From Bacteroidota bacterium (lineage in GTDB: Bacteria; Bacteroidota; Ignavibacteria; Ignavibacteriales; Ignavibacteriaceae): a DNA stretch of 10,747 bases. The first letter of the stretch is position 1. Every line of letters starts with the position of its first letter. The position numbers and the translations under genes were made by a program. The stretch lies in NCBI GenBank assembly GCA_021778375.1, contig JAJYCM010000072.1, positions 1 to 10,747 of the forward strand, in the 5' to 3' direction. Under the pieces are notes generated by a model. That model ran no database searches, was not told the origin of the DNA, and worked only from the letters and a program-made list of their open reading frames with translations. Of this stretch, positions 1 through 6,404 are shown in pieces.

Positions 1-67
1 TGGACTTTTGAGTCACCCTGGCTTTATTTCTTTTACAAAACATTTTTTATCTTTCGGAATAAAAAAA

Positions 68-1240
68 ATGGAATTAACCCTGTTAGAAAAAGTTGAAATA
101 TTCTCGCTTACAAAAGTTGTTGAACTGTTTTCAAAAGAAAATCCGCTTCATTTAGAATCTGGAGAAGCTTTAAACTCCGTATCGACAGCCTATCAAGCCT
201 ATGGTGAATTAAATTCATCCGGTGATAATGTAATCTTGATTTGCCACGCTTTGACCGGAAATTCGCATGCAGCCGGAATTATTACGGAAGAAGAATTAAC
301 TAATTCAGCAAACCATGAATTTCTTTACAAATATAACAAAATGAATTTCGGTAAATCAGGCTGGTGGAATGAACTGATTGGACCGGGAAAGGCGTTTGAC
401 ACAAATAAATATTTTGTTATCTGCCCTAATTTCTTGGTTGGTTGTTACGGCTCTACTGGTCCCGCAAGTTTGAACCCTTCGACAAACGTTGCTTACAGAA
501 TGGATTTTCCATTAATTACCGTTAGAGACATGGTCAAAGTTCAATACGAACTTTTAAGAATGTTGGGAGTAAAAAAAATATTTTCTATTGCTGGCGGTTC
601 TTTAGGCGGAATGCAGGTTCTAGAATGGGCAATTATGTACCCTGATTTTGTTGAAACCATTATCCCTATTGCTACATCCGCTCGACATTCTGCATGGGGA
701 ATTGCCCTAAATGAAGCCGCAAGAAATGCAATTATGAATGATGTCTCTTGGGAGAACGGTAATTATAAAAAACAACCGTTAAAAGGTCTTGGTTTAGCAA
801 GGAAAATTGCCATGATAAGCTACCGTACTAAACCTTCATTTGATAGAAAATTTGGGAGAGAAAGACCCGATTCTCCAAACAATTTTATTGTTAAGGATTA
901 TAAATTTCAAATTCAGAATTATTTGGAACACCAGGGCTTAAAATTGGTCGAACGCTTTGATGCCAACACATACTTGTATATCACAAAGGCTATGGATTTG
1001 CATGACATTAGTTATAATAGAGCTTCGGAAGAAGAAGTTCTTAAGAACATTAAGGCTAAATCTTTAAATATCGGTATATCTACAGATATTTTATACCCGC
1101 CGGAAGAACAAATCGACATCGCTTCAAAAATACCTCACTCAGTGTATACAGAAATAAATTCAATCTTTGGGCATGACGCTTTCTTAATTGAATTTGAACA
1201 ACTAACCGAAGTTATAAAAAATTTTTTTACATCTGTATAA
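68..1240 (+). CDS. metX: Homoserine O-acetyltransferase (MetX, alpha/beta hydrolase fold)
   Basis: Cytoplasmic enzyme that acylates the hydroxyl of L-homoserine, the activating step of methionine synthesis by direct sulfhydrylation. Counting from the ATG at 68 (390 residues), the nucleophile elbow GGSLGG puts the catalytic Ser at 178, the Asp is in STDILYPP at 340 and the His in FGHDAFL at 369, the spacing expected of the MetX triad. The oxyanion-region motif CHALTGNSHAAG and the block NFLVGCYGSTGPASLNP are also family hallmarks. The frame stays open to the left edge, and a TTG at 8 would add 20 residues with no family resemblance; the ATG at 68 already gives slightly more than the usual 350-380 residues, so I prefer it, although only a weak GGA precedes it. 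A stop in another frame at 9-11 could end an upstream gene. Acetyl rather than succinyl donor is assumed from the family, not shown. Confidence 0.93.
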   Translation: MELTLLEKVEIFSLTKVVELFSKENPLHLESGEALNSVSTAYQAYGELNSSGDNVILICHALTGNSHAAGIITEEELTNSANHEFLYKYNKMNFGKSGWWNELIGPGKAFDTNKYFVICPNFLVGCYGSTGPASLNPSTNVAYRMDFPLITVRDMVKVQYELLRMLGVKKIFSIAGGSLGGMQVLEWAIMYPDFVETIIPIATSARHSAWGIALNEAARNAIMNDVSWENGNYKKQPLKGLGLARKIAMISYRTKPSFDRKFGRERPDSPNNFIVKDYKFQIQNYLEHQGLKLVERFDANTYLYITKAMDLHDISYNRASEEEVLKNIKAKSLNIGISTDILYPPEEQIDIASKIPHSVYTEINSIFGHDAFLIEFEQLTEVIKNFFTSV

Positions 1241-1244
1241 AATA

Positions 1245-1290
1245 TTAGGGCATGATGATCAACTTGCGGATCATATTCACCATGCCCTAA
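1245..1290 (+). terminator. Bulged hairpin just after metX, possible terminator or mRNA 3' end
   Basis: TTAGGGCATG (1245-1254) pairs perfectly with CATGCCCTAA (1281-1290), and inside it ATGATC (1255-1260) pairs with GATCAT (1269-1274) around the loop AACTTGCG. Six unpaired bases (1275-1280) bulge on the 3' side. It starts four bases after the metX stop codon, where a terminator is expected, but no run of T follows, so a classical intrinsic terminator is not shown. It could instead protect the mRNA 3' end. Confidence 0.45.
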
Positions 1291-1451
1291 GGTGGGCGTT
1301 AAGATGAGAGGTAACATTTTTTAATCGTTATTAGGATAGATTAAAGGCTGCGGCTGAACAAGAAGGAAAATTACCGTAACCTTTACTCTACGCTTATAAC
1401 TTATAGGCAATTAATAATTATAGTGCGAAAATTTTACTGCAATCTTCATTC

Positions 1452-1465
1452 CAATATATATATTG
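1452..1465. repeat. Perfect 14-base palindrome CAATATATATATTG
   Basis: The 14 bases read the same on both strands. It could be an operator or simply AT-rich low-complexity sequence; the core is alternating AT, which lowers its information content. It lies 327 bases before the kinase start. Confidence 0.35.
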
Positions 1466-1529
1466 ATAATTTCTACGCCGGTAACTCAATTTTTTTATAT
1501 TATTTTATGTTATATTCAATATGAAATTC

Positions 1530-1561
1530 TTGACATTGGGAAGAAGGTTTTTTTTACTTTG
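1530..1561 (+). promoter_or_regulatory. Candidate promoter for the kinase/regulator operon
   Basis: TTGACA (1530-1535) is a perfect sigma-70 -35 box. It stands 17 bases before TTTACT (1553-1558), a 4/6 match to TATAAT. The same site also reads as a Bacteroidota-type promoter: CTTG, 21 bases, then TTACTTTG (1554-1561), one base off TAnnTTTG. Transcription from here would give a leader of roughly 225 bases before the kinase ATG, which is long, so a closer promoter may exist. Confidence 0.3.
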
Positions 1562-1665
1562 CAGAAGTGGGAATCCTTTCTTATCGCTTGTCTTATTGCT
1601 TTAAAATATTTTTAATTATGATAAGAAATTTTTGTTTCTATTAGTAAATTTCAAAAAAATAATGG

Positions 1666-1682
1666 CACTATTTTATATAGTG
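1666..1682. repeat. Inverted repeat CACTAT-5-ATAGTG upstream of the kinase
   Basis: CACTAT (1666-1671) and ATAGTG (1677-1682) are exact inverted copies separated by five bases. This is the size of a dimeric-regulator operator. It overlaps TGGCAC (1663-1668), the -24 half of a sigma-54 promoter, but the matching -12 TTGC element is absent. Function is inferred only from position. Confidence 0.3.
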
Positions 1683-1791
1683 GTTTCACATTTGATGATT
1701 ATAAAAAATTATGGGTGGTTTACTTTTATTTGTTCATTTTTTTTATTTTTACGGTGAAATGTTAGTATAAATAAATCAAACACAATTTTGT

Positions 1792-3237
1792 ATGAAAAAT
1801 CCATCCAATAAGAAATTCAAATTTGATTTTGACCTTTTTGAAAAATTTCAAGATATGTTTTTTATTGTTTCGAAGGACGGGGAAATATTGGATCTAAATA
1901 AAACCGTATATGACACTTTAAAAATCACTAATAACAATTTGATCCATCAAAATATTTTTGATTTAATTGAACCTGCATTTGTTGGAAGAGCGAAATTGTT
2001 ATTGAAGAATTGTATCGACGAGAATAAAAATGAAAATCTATTTACAAAGTTTAATACCGGTAGTAAAATCTTCGATATAAATTTATTTCTTTCACCATTT
2101 GGCGATTTATCCGGCAATAATTTGAATTGCTTTATTTTGGCCAGAGATGTAACTGACCAAAGAACCAAAGAAAATGAGCTGATGCGTTTCTATTACGTTG
2201 CTCAAAACACTGTTAACCCCGTACAAATTGCCGACCTTCAAGGGAAAATGATTTATGTGAACCCGGCCTTTGTTGCAACAAGCGGCTATACGAGAGAAGA
2301 TTTGATCGGTAAAAACCCCAGTATTTTCAGCAGTGGAAAACACTCAAAAAAATTCTGGGACAAAATGTGGACAACAATTTCCTCCGGTAAAGTTTGGGTT
2401 GGCGAGGTGGAAAACCGTAAGAAGAATGGCGACCCGTTTTATACTCAACTATTAATTTCTCCGATTCTCGACAGTGACGGGAATGTAACAGGATATTTTG
2501 GTATCCATCGCGACCTTGCCGAAAAAAAATTGTTGGAAAAACAGTTAATCCATACTCAAAAAATGGAAAGTATAGGCACTTTGGCTGCGGGTGTTGCTCA
2601 TGAAGTAGGTAATCCTTTGGCTTCTATTTCCGCCCTAGTACAGGTAGTTCAAAGGTCTACTAACGATGAATTTGCTAAAGAAAAATTAGAGCTAGTCAAA
2701 AAACAGGTTACAAGAATCTCAAAAATTATAAGGGACCTTGTTGATTTTTCACGCCCTTCTAATTATGAACTTCAATTAACAGACATAAATCAAAATATTT
2801 CCGAAGCTATTGAAATAATTAAAGTAGGCGCTAAAGCTAAGGACATAATCTTTAGTGTCGATTTAAATAAAAAAATTCCGCTTCTTCCGCTTATCTCGGA
2901 TCAAATTCAGCAAATTTTTGTGAATATTTTGCTTAATGCTGTCGATGCTATTGCTGAGGTTGAAGATTTCGGGAAGCAAAAGAAAATTGAAATTAGTTCT
3001 GAAATAATTGACGATTTTGTGATTCTGGTTTTTACTGATAACGGCAAAGGTATTCCTGAAGAAAATTTAGCAAAAGTTTTTGAACCATTCTTCACTACCA
3101 AGCAAGCGGGTAAAGGAACCGGCTTAGGTCTGTGGGTGAGCTACGGTATAATTAAAAGTTTCCAGGGAGATATTAAAGTAGAAAGCAAATTAGATAAGGG
3201 CACTACTTTCACAATTACTTTACCAATTCAACCTTAA
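1792..3237 (+). CDS. Soluble PAS-PAS sensor histidine kinase (NtrB-like)
   Basis: Sensor kinase of 481 residues that should autophosphorylate on His and pass the phosphate to the response regulator encoded next. Two PAS domains come first: about 14-125, and 128-245, the second with the typical NPAFVATSGYTREDLIGKNP core and a PAC-like tail ending in GIHRDLAEKK. The HisKA H-box AAGVAHEVGNPLASI has the acceptor His at 270. The HATPase domain shows the N-box NILLNAVDAI (378-387), G1 box DNGKGIP (416-422), F-box VFEPFFTTK (429-437) and G2 box GKGTGLGL (440-447), so it looks fully active. No membrane segment or signal peptide is visible, so the signal is probably cytoplasmic; PAS ligands cannot be read from sequence. 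The ATG at 1792 lacks a Shine-Dalgarno sequence. Only 11 bases separate its stop from the regulator gene, so the two are one operon. Confidence 0.93.
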   Translation: MKNPSNKKFKFDFDLFEKFQDMFFIVSKDGEILDLNKTVYDTLKITNNNLIHQNIFDLIEPAFVGRAKLLLKNCIDENKNENLFTKFNTGSKIFDINLFLSPFGDLSGNNLNCFILARDVTDQRTKENELMRFYYVAQNTVNPVQIADLQGKMIYVNPAFVATSGYTREDLIGKNPSIFSSGKHSKKFWDKMWTTISSGKVWVGEVENRKKNGDPFYTQLLISPILDSDGNVTGYFGIHRDLAEKKLLEKQLIHTQKMESIGTLAAGVAHEVGNPLASISALVQVVQRSTNDEFAKEKLELVKKQVTRISKIIRDLVDFSRPSNYELQLTDINQNISEAIEIIKVGAKAKDIIFSVDLNKKIPLLPLISDQIQQIFVNILLNAVDAIAEVEDFGKQKKIEISSEIIDDFVILVFTDNGKGIPEENLAKVFEPFFTTKQAGKGTGLGLWVSYGIIKSFQGDIKVESKLDKGTTFTITLPIQP

Positions 3238-3248
3238 AAGGAAAATAT

Positions 3249-4604
3249 ATGGCTGAAAGAATTTTAGTTGTAGATGATGAAGATATAATTAGAGAATCTC
3301 TTTCTTTTGTATTGAAAAAAGAAGGGTTCTATGTCCAGGAGGCGGAAAATGGACGTGCTGCCTATAATTGGCTTCTCGAAGAGTCTTTCGATCTGGTGTT
3401 GACTGACCTTGAAATGCCTGAAATGAAAGGGATTCAGCTTCTTGAAGAAATAAAAAAGTTGAACATACAAACTTCTGTTATCATTATAACTGCCTTTGGT
3501 TCTTTGGATACGGCAATTTCAGCACTTAGAAACGGGGCAAGTGATTACTTACTGAAACCGGTAGAATTTGATGAACTTTTAATTAAAATTAGAAGATTAT
3601 TTGAGGTTAGAAATCTTATCCTTGAAAATCGACTTTTAAGGAAAGAAATTCAGAGAAATTTTGATTTCGAAAATATCGTTGGTAAAAGTCCGGCAATTAG
3701 AAAAATTTTTGATATGATTCAAACAGTTGCTGATACCGATACGACTGTTTTAATTACGGGTAAAAGTGGTACGGGTAAGGAGTTAGTCGCCCGTGCTTTG
3801 CATTATAACAGTAAACGGAAAAATAAGCCTCTTATTTCTGTTAATTGTGGAACTATTACAGAAAATCTAATTGAAAGCGAATTGTTCGGGCATAAACGTG
3901 GTGCTTTTACTGGAGCTATCTCTGATAAAGATGGCTTAATAAAAGCTGCTGACGGCGGCACTTTGTTTTTAGATGAAATAAGCGAATTACCTCTTCAGCT
4001 TCAAGTAAAATTGCTTCGTGTGCTGCAAGAAAAAGAATACACTCCCGTCGGATCTACGGCGTCGATTAATGTCAATGTTAGGTTCATTGCTTCCACAAAT
4101 CGCGATCTTAAAGAAGATGTTGCCAATGGCCGTTTCAGAGAGGACCTTTATTACAGGCTAAACATTGTCGAAATTAGACTCCCTTCATTAAAAGAAAGGG
4201 AAGAAGACATACCACTGCTTGCGGATCATTTCTTAAATAAATATCGGAAAGAGTTAAATAAGAATATTAAAGGAATAGAAAGCGATGCTATGCGCTCTTT
4301 AATGAATTATGAATGGAAAGGGGAAATTCGTGAACTTGAAAATACACTGGAAAGAGCAGCTATTTTTTGCAAGACCGAATTTATACTTCTCAACGATCTA
4401 CCTCAAAATTTTAATTCTAAGGGGCCTATAATAGATTTTTCTAAAGTTGGCTCGCTTGAAGAATATGTCAAGAAAATTGAGAAAGATTATATATTCAAAG
4501 CTTTGGAAAATAATCATTTTGATAAAGAAAAAACTGCCGAGGTCCTTCAAGTCGGACTTTCTACGCTTTATAGAAAACTGAAAGAACTCGATATTAAAGC
4601 TTAA
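3249..4604 (+). CDS. NtrC-family sigma-54-dependent response regulator
   Basis: Transcription activator of 451 residues that, when phosphorylated, should drive open-complex formation at sigma-54 promoters. The receiver (1-120) has acidic residues Asp9 and Asp10, acceptor Asp53 in LTDLEMP, Thr81 and Lys103 in LLKP, a complete switch. The AAA+ domain (about 142-372) has Walker A GKSGTGKE (171-178), the sigma-54 contact loop GAFTGA (218-223) intact, and Walker B GGTLFLDEI with Asp242-Glu243. The usual WPGNVRELEN block reads WKGEIRELEN (356-365), a mild variant. A Fis-type helix-turn-helix ends the protein (about 426-446, KTAEVLQVGLSTLYRKLKEL). An AAAAGGA ribosome-binding site lies six bases before the ATG. 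It is the cognate partner of the kinase just upstream. Its targets are not evident here: no full TGGCAC-N5-TTGC site was found in the window. Confidence 0.95.
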   Translation: MAERILVVDDEDIIRESLSFVLKKEGFYVQEAENGRAAYNWLLEESFDLVLTDLEMPEMKGIQLLEEIKKLNIQTSVIIITAFGSLDTAISALRNGASDYLLKPVEFDELLIKIRRLFEVRNLILENRLLRKEIQRNFDFENIVGKSPAIRKIFDMIQTVADTDTTVLITGKSGTGKELVARALHYNSKRKNKPLISVNCGTITENLIESELFGHKRGAFTGAISDKDGLIKAADGGTLFLDEISELPLQLQVKLLRVLQEKEYTPVGSTASINVNVRFIASTNRDLKEDVANGRFREDLYYRLNIVEIRLPSLKEREEDIPLLADHFLNKYRKELNKNIKGIESDAMRSLMNYEWKGEIRELENTLERAAIFCKTEFILLNDLPQNFNSKGPIIDFSKVGSLEEYVKKIEKDYIFKALENNHFDKEKTAEVLQVGLSTLYRKLKELDIKA

Positions 4605-4820
4605 TGATTTAGTCTATTTACTCGAATATGCAATATTTTGTCTGTATCCTTATTGCCAGAGTTCTCATTCCAAGAAATATTTGATTATTATTTTTCAATA
4701 ACGAGAAGTAATTTCAAGAATAATTCCTATTCTGTAGTCATAATTGCTACAAAATATCTAATTTCGATATATTTTGGGCTTATTCTTTCAAAATTAATTC
4801 ACTCAATTCTGGCACACAAA

Positions 4821-4849
4821 TCGACGTGCTGTTTTTGCACGCTTATAAT
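4821..4849 (+). promoter_or_regulatory. Candidate promoter of the single-domain receiver gene, with inverted repeat in the spacer
   Basis: TATAAT (4844-4849) is a perfect -10 box and lies exactly 17 bases after TCGACG (4821-4826), a 4/6 match to TTGACA. An exact inverted repeat, CGTGC (4825-4829) and GCACG (4837-4841), overlaps the end of the -35 box and fills the spacer, the position where a repressor or a MerR-type activator would bind. The leader to the ATG at 4870 would be about 14 bases. TGGCAC (4810-4815), the -24 half of a sigma-54 site, stands just upstream without a proper -12 half. Confidence 0.4.
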
Positions 4850-4869
4850 TTGCCGGAAAATCATCTAAT

Positions 4870-5223
4870 ATGAAAAATATCATTATCTATAGTTCAGATG
4901 CAAGTATGTGTTTAAGTTTCTTGATGTATTTGCAGAATAGCTACAATGTAACTACTACTACAGATCTTCATGTTCTGCAAGAGGTATCTTCCTGTTTGGA
5001 TTTTGATATGATTATCATTGATACGCAACCATCAAAAAAAATAGAAGCTTTATGTTACGAACTTCGTAAAGCTAAAACTAATGTCCCGATTGTTCTGACT
5101 TATGTTTATGAAAATCAAGTCAAAGATTTTGATAAGACAATAAGAAAATATACAAATTCAATTATTTATAAACCTTTTGATTTAAATGAAGTAACGAAAC
5201 AATTATCGACATTGTTCGTCTAA
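4870..5223 (+). CDS. Single-domain response-regulator receiver, partly degenerate
   Basis: A protein of 117 residues that is a receiver domain and nothing else. The acceptor position is Asp51, at the end of the hydrophobic strand MIIID; Thr77 (PIVLTYVY) and Lys101 before Pro (YKPFDL) fill the other two switch positions. The metal-binding acidic pair that normally follows strand one is reduced: the sequence there is IIIYSSDAS, leaving only Asp10, so Mg-dependent phosphorylation may be weak or the domain may work by binding alone. No output domain follows, so it would act on a partner, as CheY- or Spo0F-like proteins do. No good Shine-Dalgarno precedes the ATG. The 265 bases between the sigma-54 regulator and this gene hold no convincing gene but do hold a promoter-like site, so it is probably transcribed separately from the kinase operon. 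Confidence 0.8.
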   Translation: MKNIIIYSSDASMCLSFLMYLQNSYNVTTTTDLHVLQEVSSCLDFDMIIIDTQPSKKIEALCYELRKAKTNVPIVLTYVYENQVKDFDKTIRKYTNSIIYKPFDLNEVTKQLSTLFV

Positions 5224-5248
5224 ATTAATAACAAGATATGTACAAATA

Positions 5249-5280
5249 TTTGACCTTATGTGTCAATTATTCTAACATTG
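5249..5280 (+). promoter_or_regulatory. Candidate promoter of the universal stress protein gene
   Basis: Two readings coincide. As sigma-70: TTGACC (5250-5255), 17 bases, TAACAT (5273-5278). As the Bacteroidota type: TTTG (5249-5252), 20 bases, TAACATTG (5273-5280), one base off TAnnTTTG. Start of transcription near 5285 would give a leader of about 45 bases containing the strong ribosome-binding site. Confidence 0.45.
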
Positions 5281-5320
5281 CACATTTTAATTTTTGATTT
5301 AGATATTTAATAATCAAATA

Positions 5321-5326
5321 AGGAGG
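5321..5326 (+). promoter_or_regulatory. Strong ribosome-binding site AGGAGG of the Usp gene
   Basis: AGGAGG is a perfect Shine-Dalgarno sequence five bases before the ATG at 5332. It fixes that start and stands out because the kinase, receiver, PIG-L and kdsA genes here have none. Confidence 0.75.
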
Positions 5327-5331
5327 TTTCG

Positions 5332-5832
5332 ATGGTTGAATATAAAAATATTCTGGTGCCTACGGACTTCTCTGTGAATTCTGTGCAAGCTCTTGAATTC
5401 GGCCATATGCTTGCGAAACAGAATCATTCCGTTCTTCATGTTCTGCACATTATAGAGTCGGTTTACAATCAAGACCAAAGCTTGGATGATTTCAACAAAA
5501 AACGATTTGAGGAATCACGATACCTTGATGCGGAAGAGGAATTAAGGCGGTTTATTAATAAAGTTTCCTCTAAGGGTGTTGATATCATCGAAATTTTGGC
5601 TCCAGGTAAACCTTATGAACAGATTCTAAACTATTCCCGTAAAAATCATGTCGACCTTATCGTAATTGCTTCTCACGGCTGGACAGGACTTTCTAATCTT
5701 GTTACAGGAAATGTTTGTAATAAAGTTTTGAGATTTTCGGAAATACCTACGATTTGCGTAAAGGCAAATGCATCTCTACTTCAAGATGTAAGAGCTAATC
5801 GAAATACTTTCGCGGAAAATTGGGTTGGATAA
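5332..5832 (+). CDS. Universal stress protein, UspA family
   Basis: Single-domain Usp of 166 residues, a cytoplasmic, usually dimeric protein that binds ATP or AMP in many members and is induced by starvation or stress. The start KNILVPTDFS (5-14), with the conserved Asp12, is the classic first strand. Near the C-terminus, VIASHGWTGLSNLVTGNV (111-128) corresponds to the nucleotide motif G-2x-G-9x-G-[S/T], read here as Ala113, Gly116, Gly126 and Asn127. The first Gly and the final Ser/Thr are thus replaced, so ATP binding is likely but not certain. About 20 residues beyond the last strand (ICVKA) form a short polar tail of no known role. It has its own promoter-like site and a perfect AGGAGG, suggesting high expression under some condition. 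Confidence 0.93.
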   Translation: MVEYKNILVPTDFSVNSVQALEFGHMLAKQNHSVLHVLHIIESVYNQDQSLDDFNKKRFEESRYLDAEEELRRFINKVSSKGVDIIEILAPGKPYEQILNYSRKNHVDLIVIASHGWTGLSNLVTGNVCNKVLRFSEIPTICVKANASLLQDVRANRNTFAENWVG

Positions 5833-5837
5833 TTATA

Positions 5838-5862
5838 TCAGGCTGAGTAATAGATAGCCTGA
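5838..5862 (+). repeat. Inverted repeat TCAGGCT-11-AGCCTGA abutting a ribosome-binding site
   Basis: TCAGGCT (5838-5844) and AGCCTGA (5856-5862) pair over seven bases with an 11-base loop, starting six bases after the Usp stop. The Shine-Dalgarno of the next gene (GGAAGGGG, 5863-5870) begins at the base after the stem. There is no T run, so it is a weak terminator candidate; it could equally influence translation of the next gene or stabilise the Usp message. Confidence 0.5.
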
Positions 5863-5876
5863 GGAAGGGGTTATTT

Positions 5877-6320
5877 ATGAAGGTAAATTATTCTTCATCC
5901 GTAGTAGTATGTCTGTTAGTGATAATTTGTTCAGCGACTTGTATTGCTCAAAAAGAAAATGATGGCTGGGAAGATGGTAGTAAATTTAACAGCCTGTTTA
6001 ATACTAAAACAATAGATACAGTCTTTGGTGAAATTGTAAGTTTAGACAGTGTTAAACCATCTAACGGGATGTCTTATGGTATTCAACTTATTGTTAAAAC
6101 TAAAACGGATACCCTCACCGCAATTTTATGCCCGACCTGGTTTACCAAATGTCTGAATATTTGCCTTAAAGTTAATGACAAGATTGAAATTGAAGGTTCG
6201 CGAGTGACCTTTAATAATAAACCCATTATGATAGCTGCAAGAATTATTTGCAATGGAATTATTCTAAAAATGAGAAATGATAAGGGGCATCCTATTTGGG
6301 ATTATTTGCGTCCTGGCTAA
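5877..6320 (+). CDS. Small exported protein, OB-like domain, four cysteines; function unknown
   Basis: Of its 147 residues, 1-24 look like a signal peptide: Lys2, a hydrophobic core at 9-20 and a CIA|QK cleavage site; no proper lipobox is present, so it is probably a soluble periplasmic or secreted protein. The mature part is beta-rich (TVFGEIVSLDSVK, YGIQLIVKTKT, DKIEIEGSRVTFNNKPIMIAA), and the GD-K-I-E-V-x-GSR pattern followed by N-K-P-I-I-A-A recalls small OB-fold-like exported proteins often annotated as hypothetical; this is recognition by pattern, not a search. Mature cysteines at 85, 92, 96 and 125 are striking: they may form disulfides or bind a metal. A good ribosome-binding site (AGGAAGGGG) lies six bases before the ATG. 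It lies 44 bases after the Usp gene and may be co-transcribed with it. Confidence 0.75.
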   Translation: MKVNYSSSVVVCLLVIICSATCIAQKENDGWEDGSKFNSLFNTKTIDTVFGEIVSLDSVKPSNGMSYGIQLIVKTKTDTLTAILCPTWFTKCLNICLKVNDKIEIEGSRVTFNNKPIMIAARIICNGIILKMRNDKGHPIWDYLRPG

Positions 6321-6330
6321 TATGTGCTTC

Positions 6331-6393
6331 TGTTTTACCGGGAAAATGTCCTTATGCAATATTAATTACAAGTAATATTTTCCCGGTAAAACA
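6331..6393. terminator. Long inverted repeat between convergent genes, probable bidirectional terminator
   Basis: TGTTTTACCGGGAAAAT (6331-6347) and ATTTTCCCGGTAAAACA (6377-6393) are perfect 17-base inverted copies with a 29-base loop. The loop holds a competing stem, AATATTA (6358-6364) with TAATATT (6373-6379). It sits 10 bases after the plus-strand stop at 6320 and 11 bases before the minus-strand stop at 6405, the right place to end both transcripts. The A and T runs lie inside the arms rather than after the stem. Confidence 0.65.
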
Positions 6394-6404
6394 TCTTGAA
6401 TAGT

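Larger units (their letters stand above)
1241..1791. other. 551-base gene-free stretch between metX and the kinase gene
   Basis: No reading frame here has a plausible start, length and composition, and no tRNA, rRNA or riboswitch fold was recognised. It holds the metX-proximal hairpin (1245-1290), a perfect AT palindrome (1452-1465), a candidate promoter (1530-1561) and a short inverted repeat (1666-1682). The part from about 1300 to 1450 is the least AT-rich and has no visible structure; a small RNA there cannot be excluded by eye. Confidence 0.6.

Noticed and set aside
8..67. N-terminal extension of metX from a TTG at 8
   Set aside because: The added 20 residues resemble nothing in MetX, and the ATG at 68 already gives a full-length protein.
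4638..4868. 76-codon frame with TTG start between the sigma-54 regulator and the receiver gene
   Set aside because: No ribosome-binding site and a rare start; its 3' third overlaps a promoter-like site with an inverted repeat. The hydrophobic character is what AT-rich non-coding DNA gives by chance. A small membrane protein cannot be fully excluded.
5224..5331. Sigma-54 promoter upstream of the Usp gene (TTGCAC at 5278)
   Set aside because: There is no GG at the -24 spacing, so only half a site is present.
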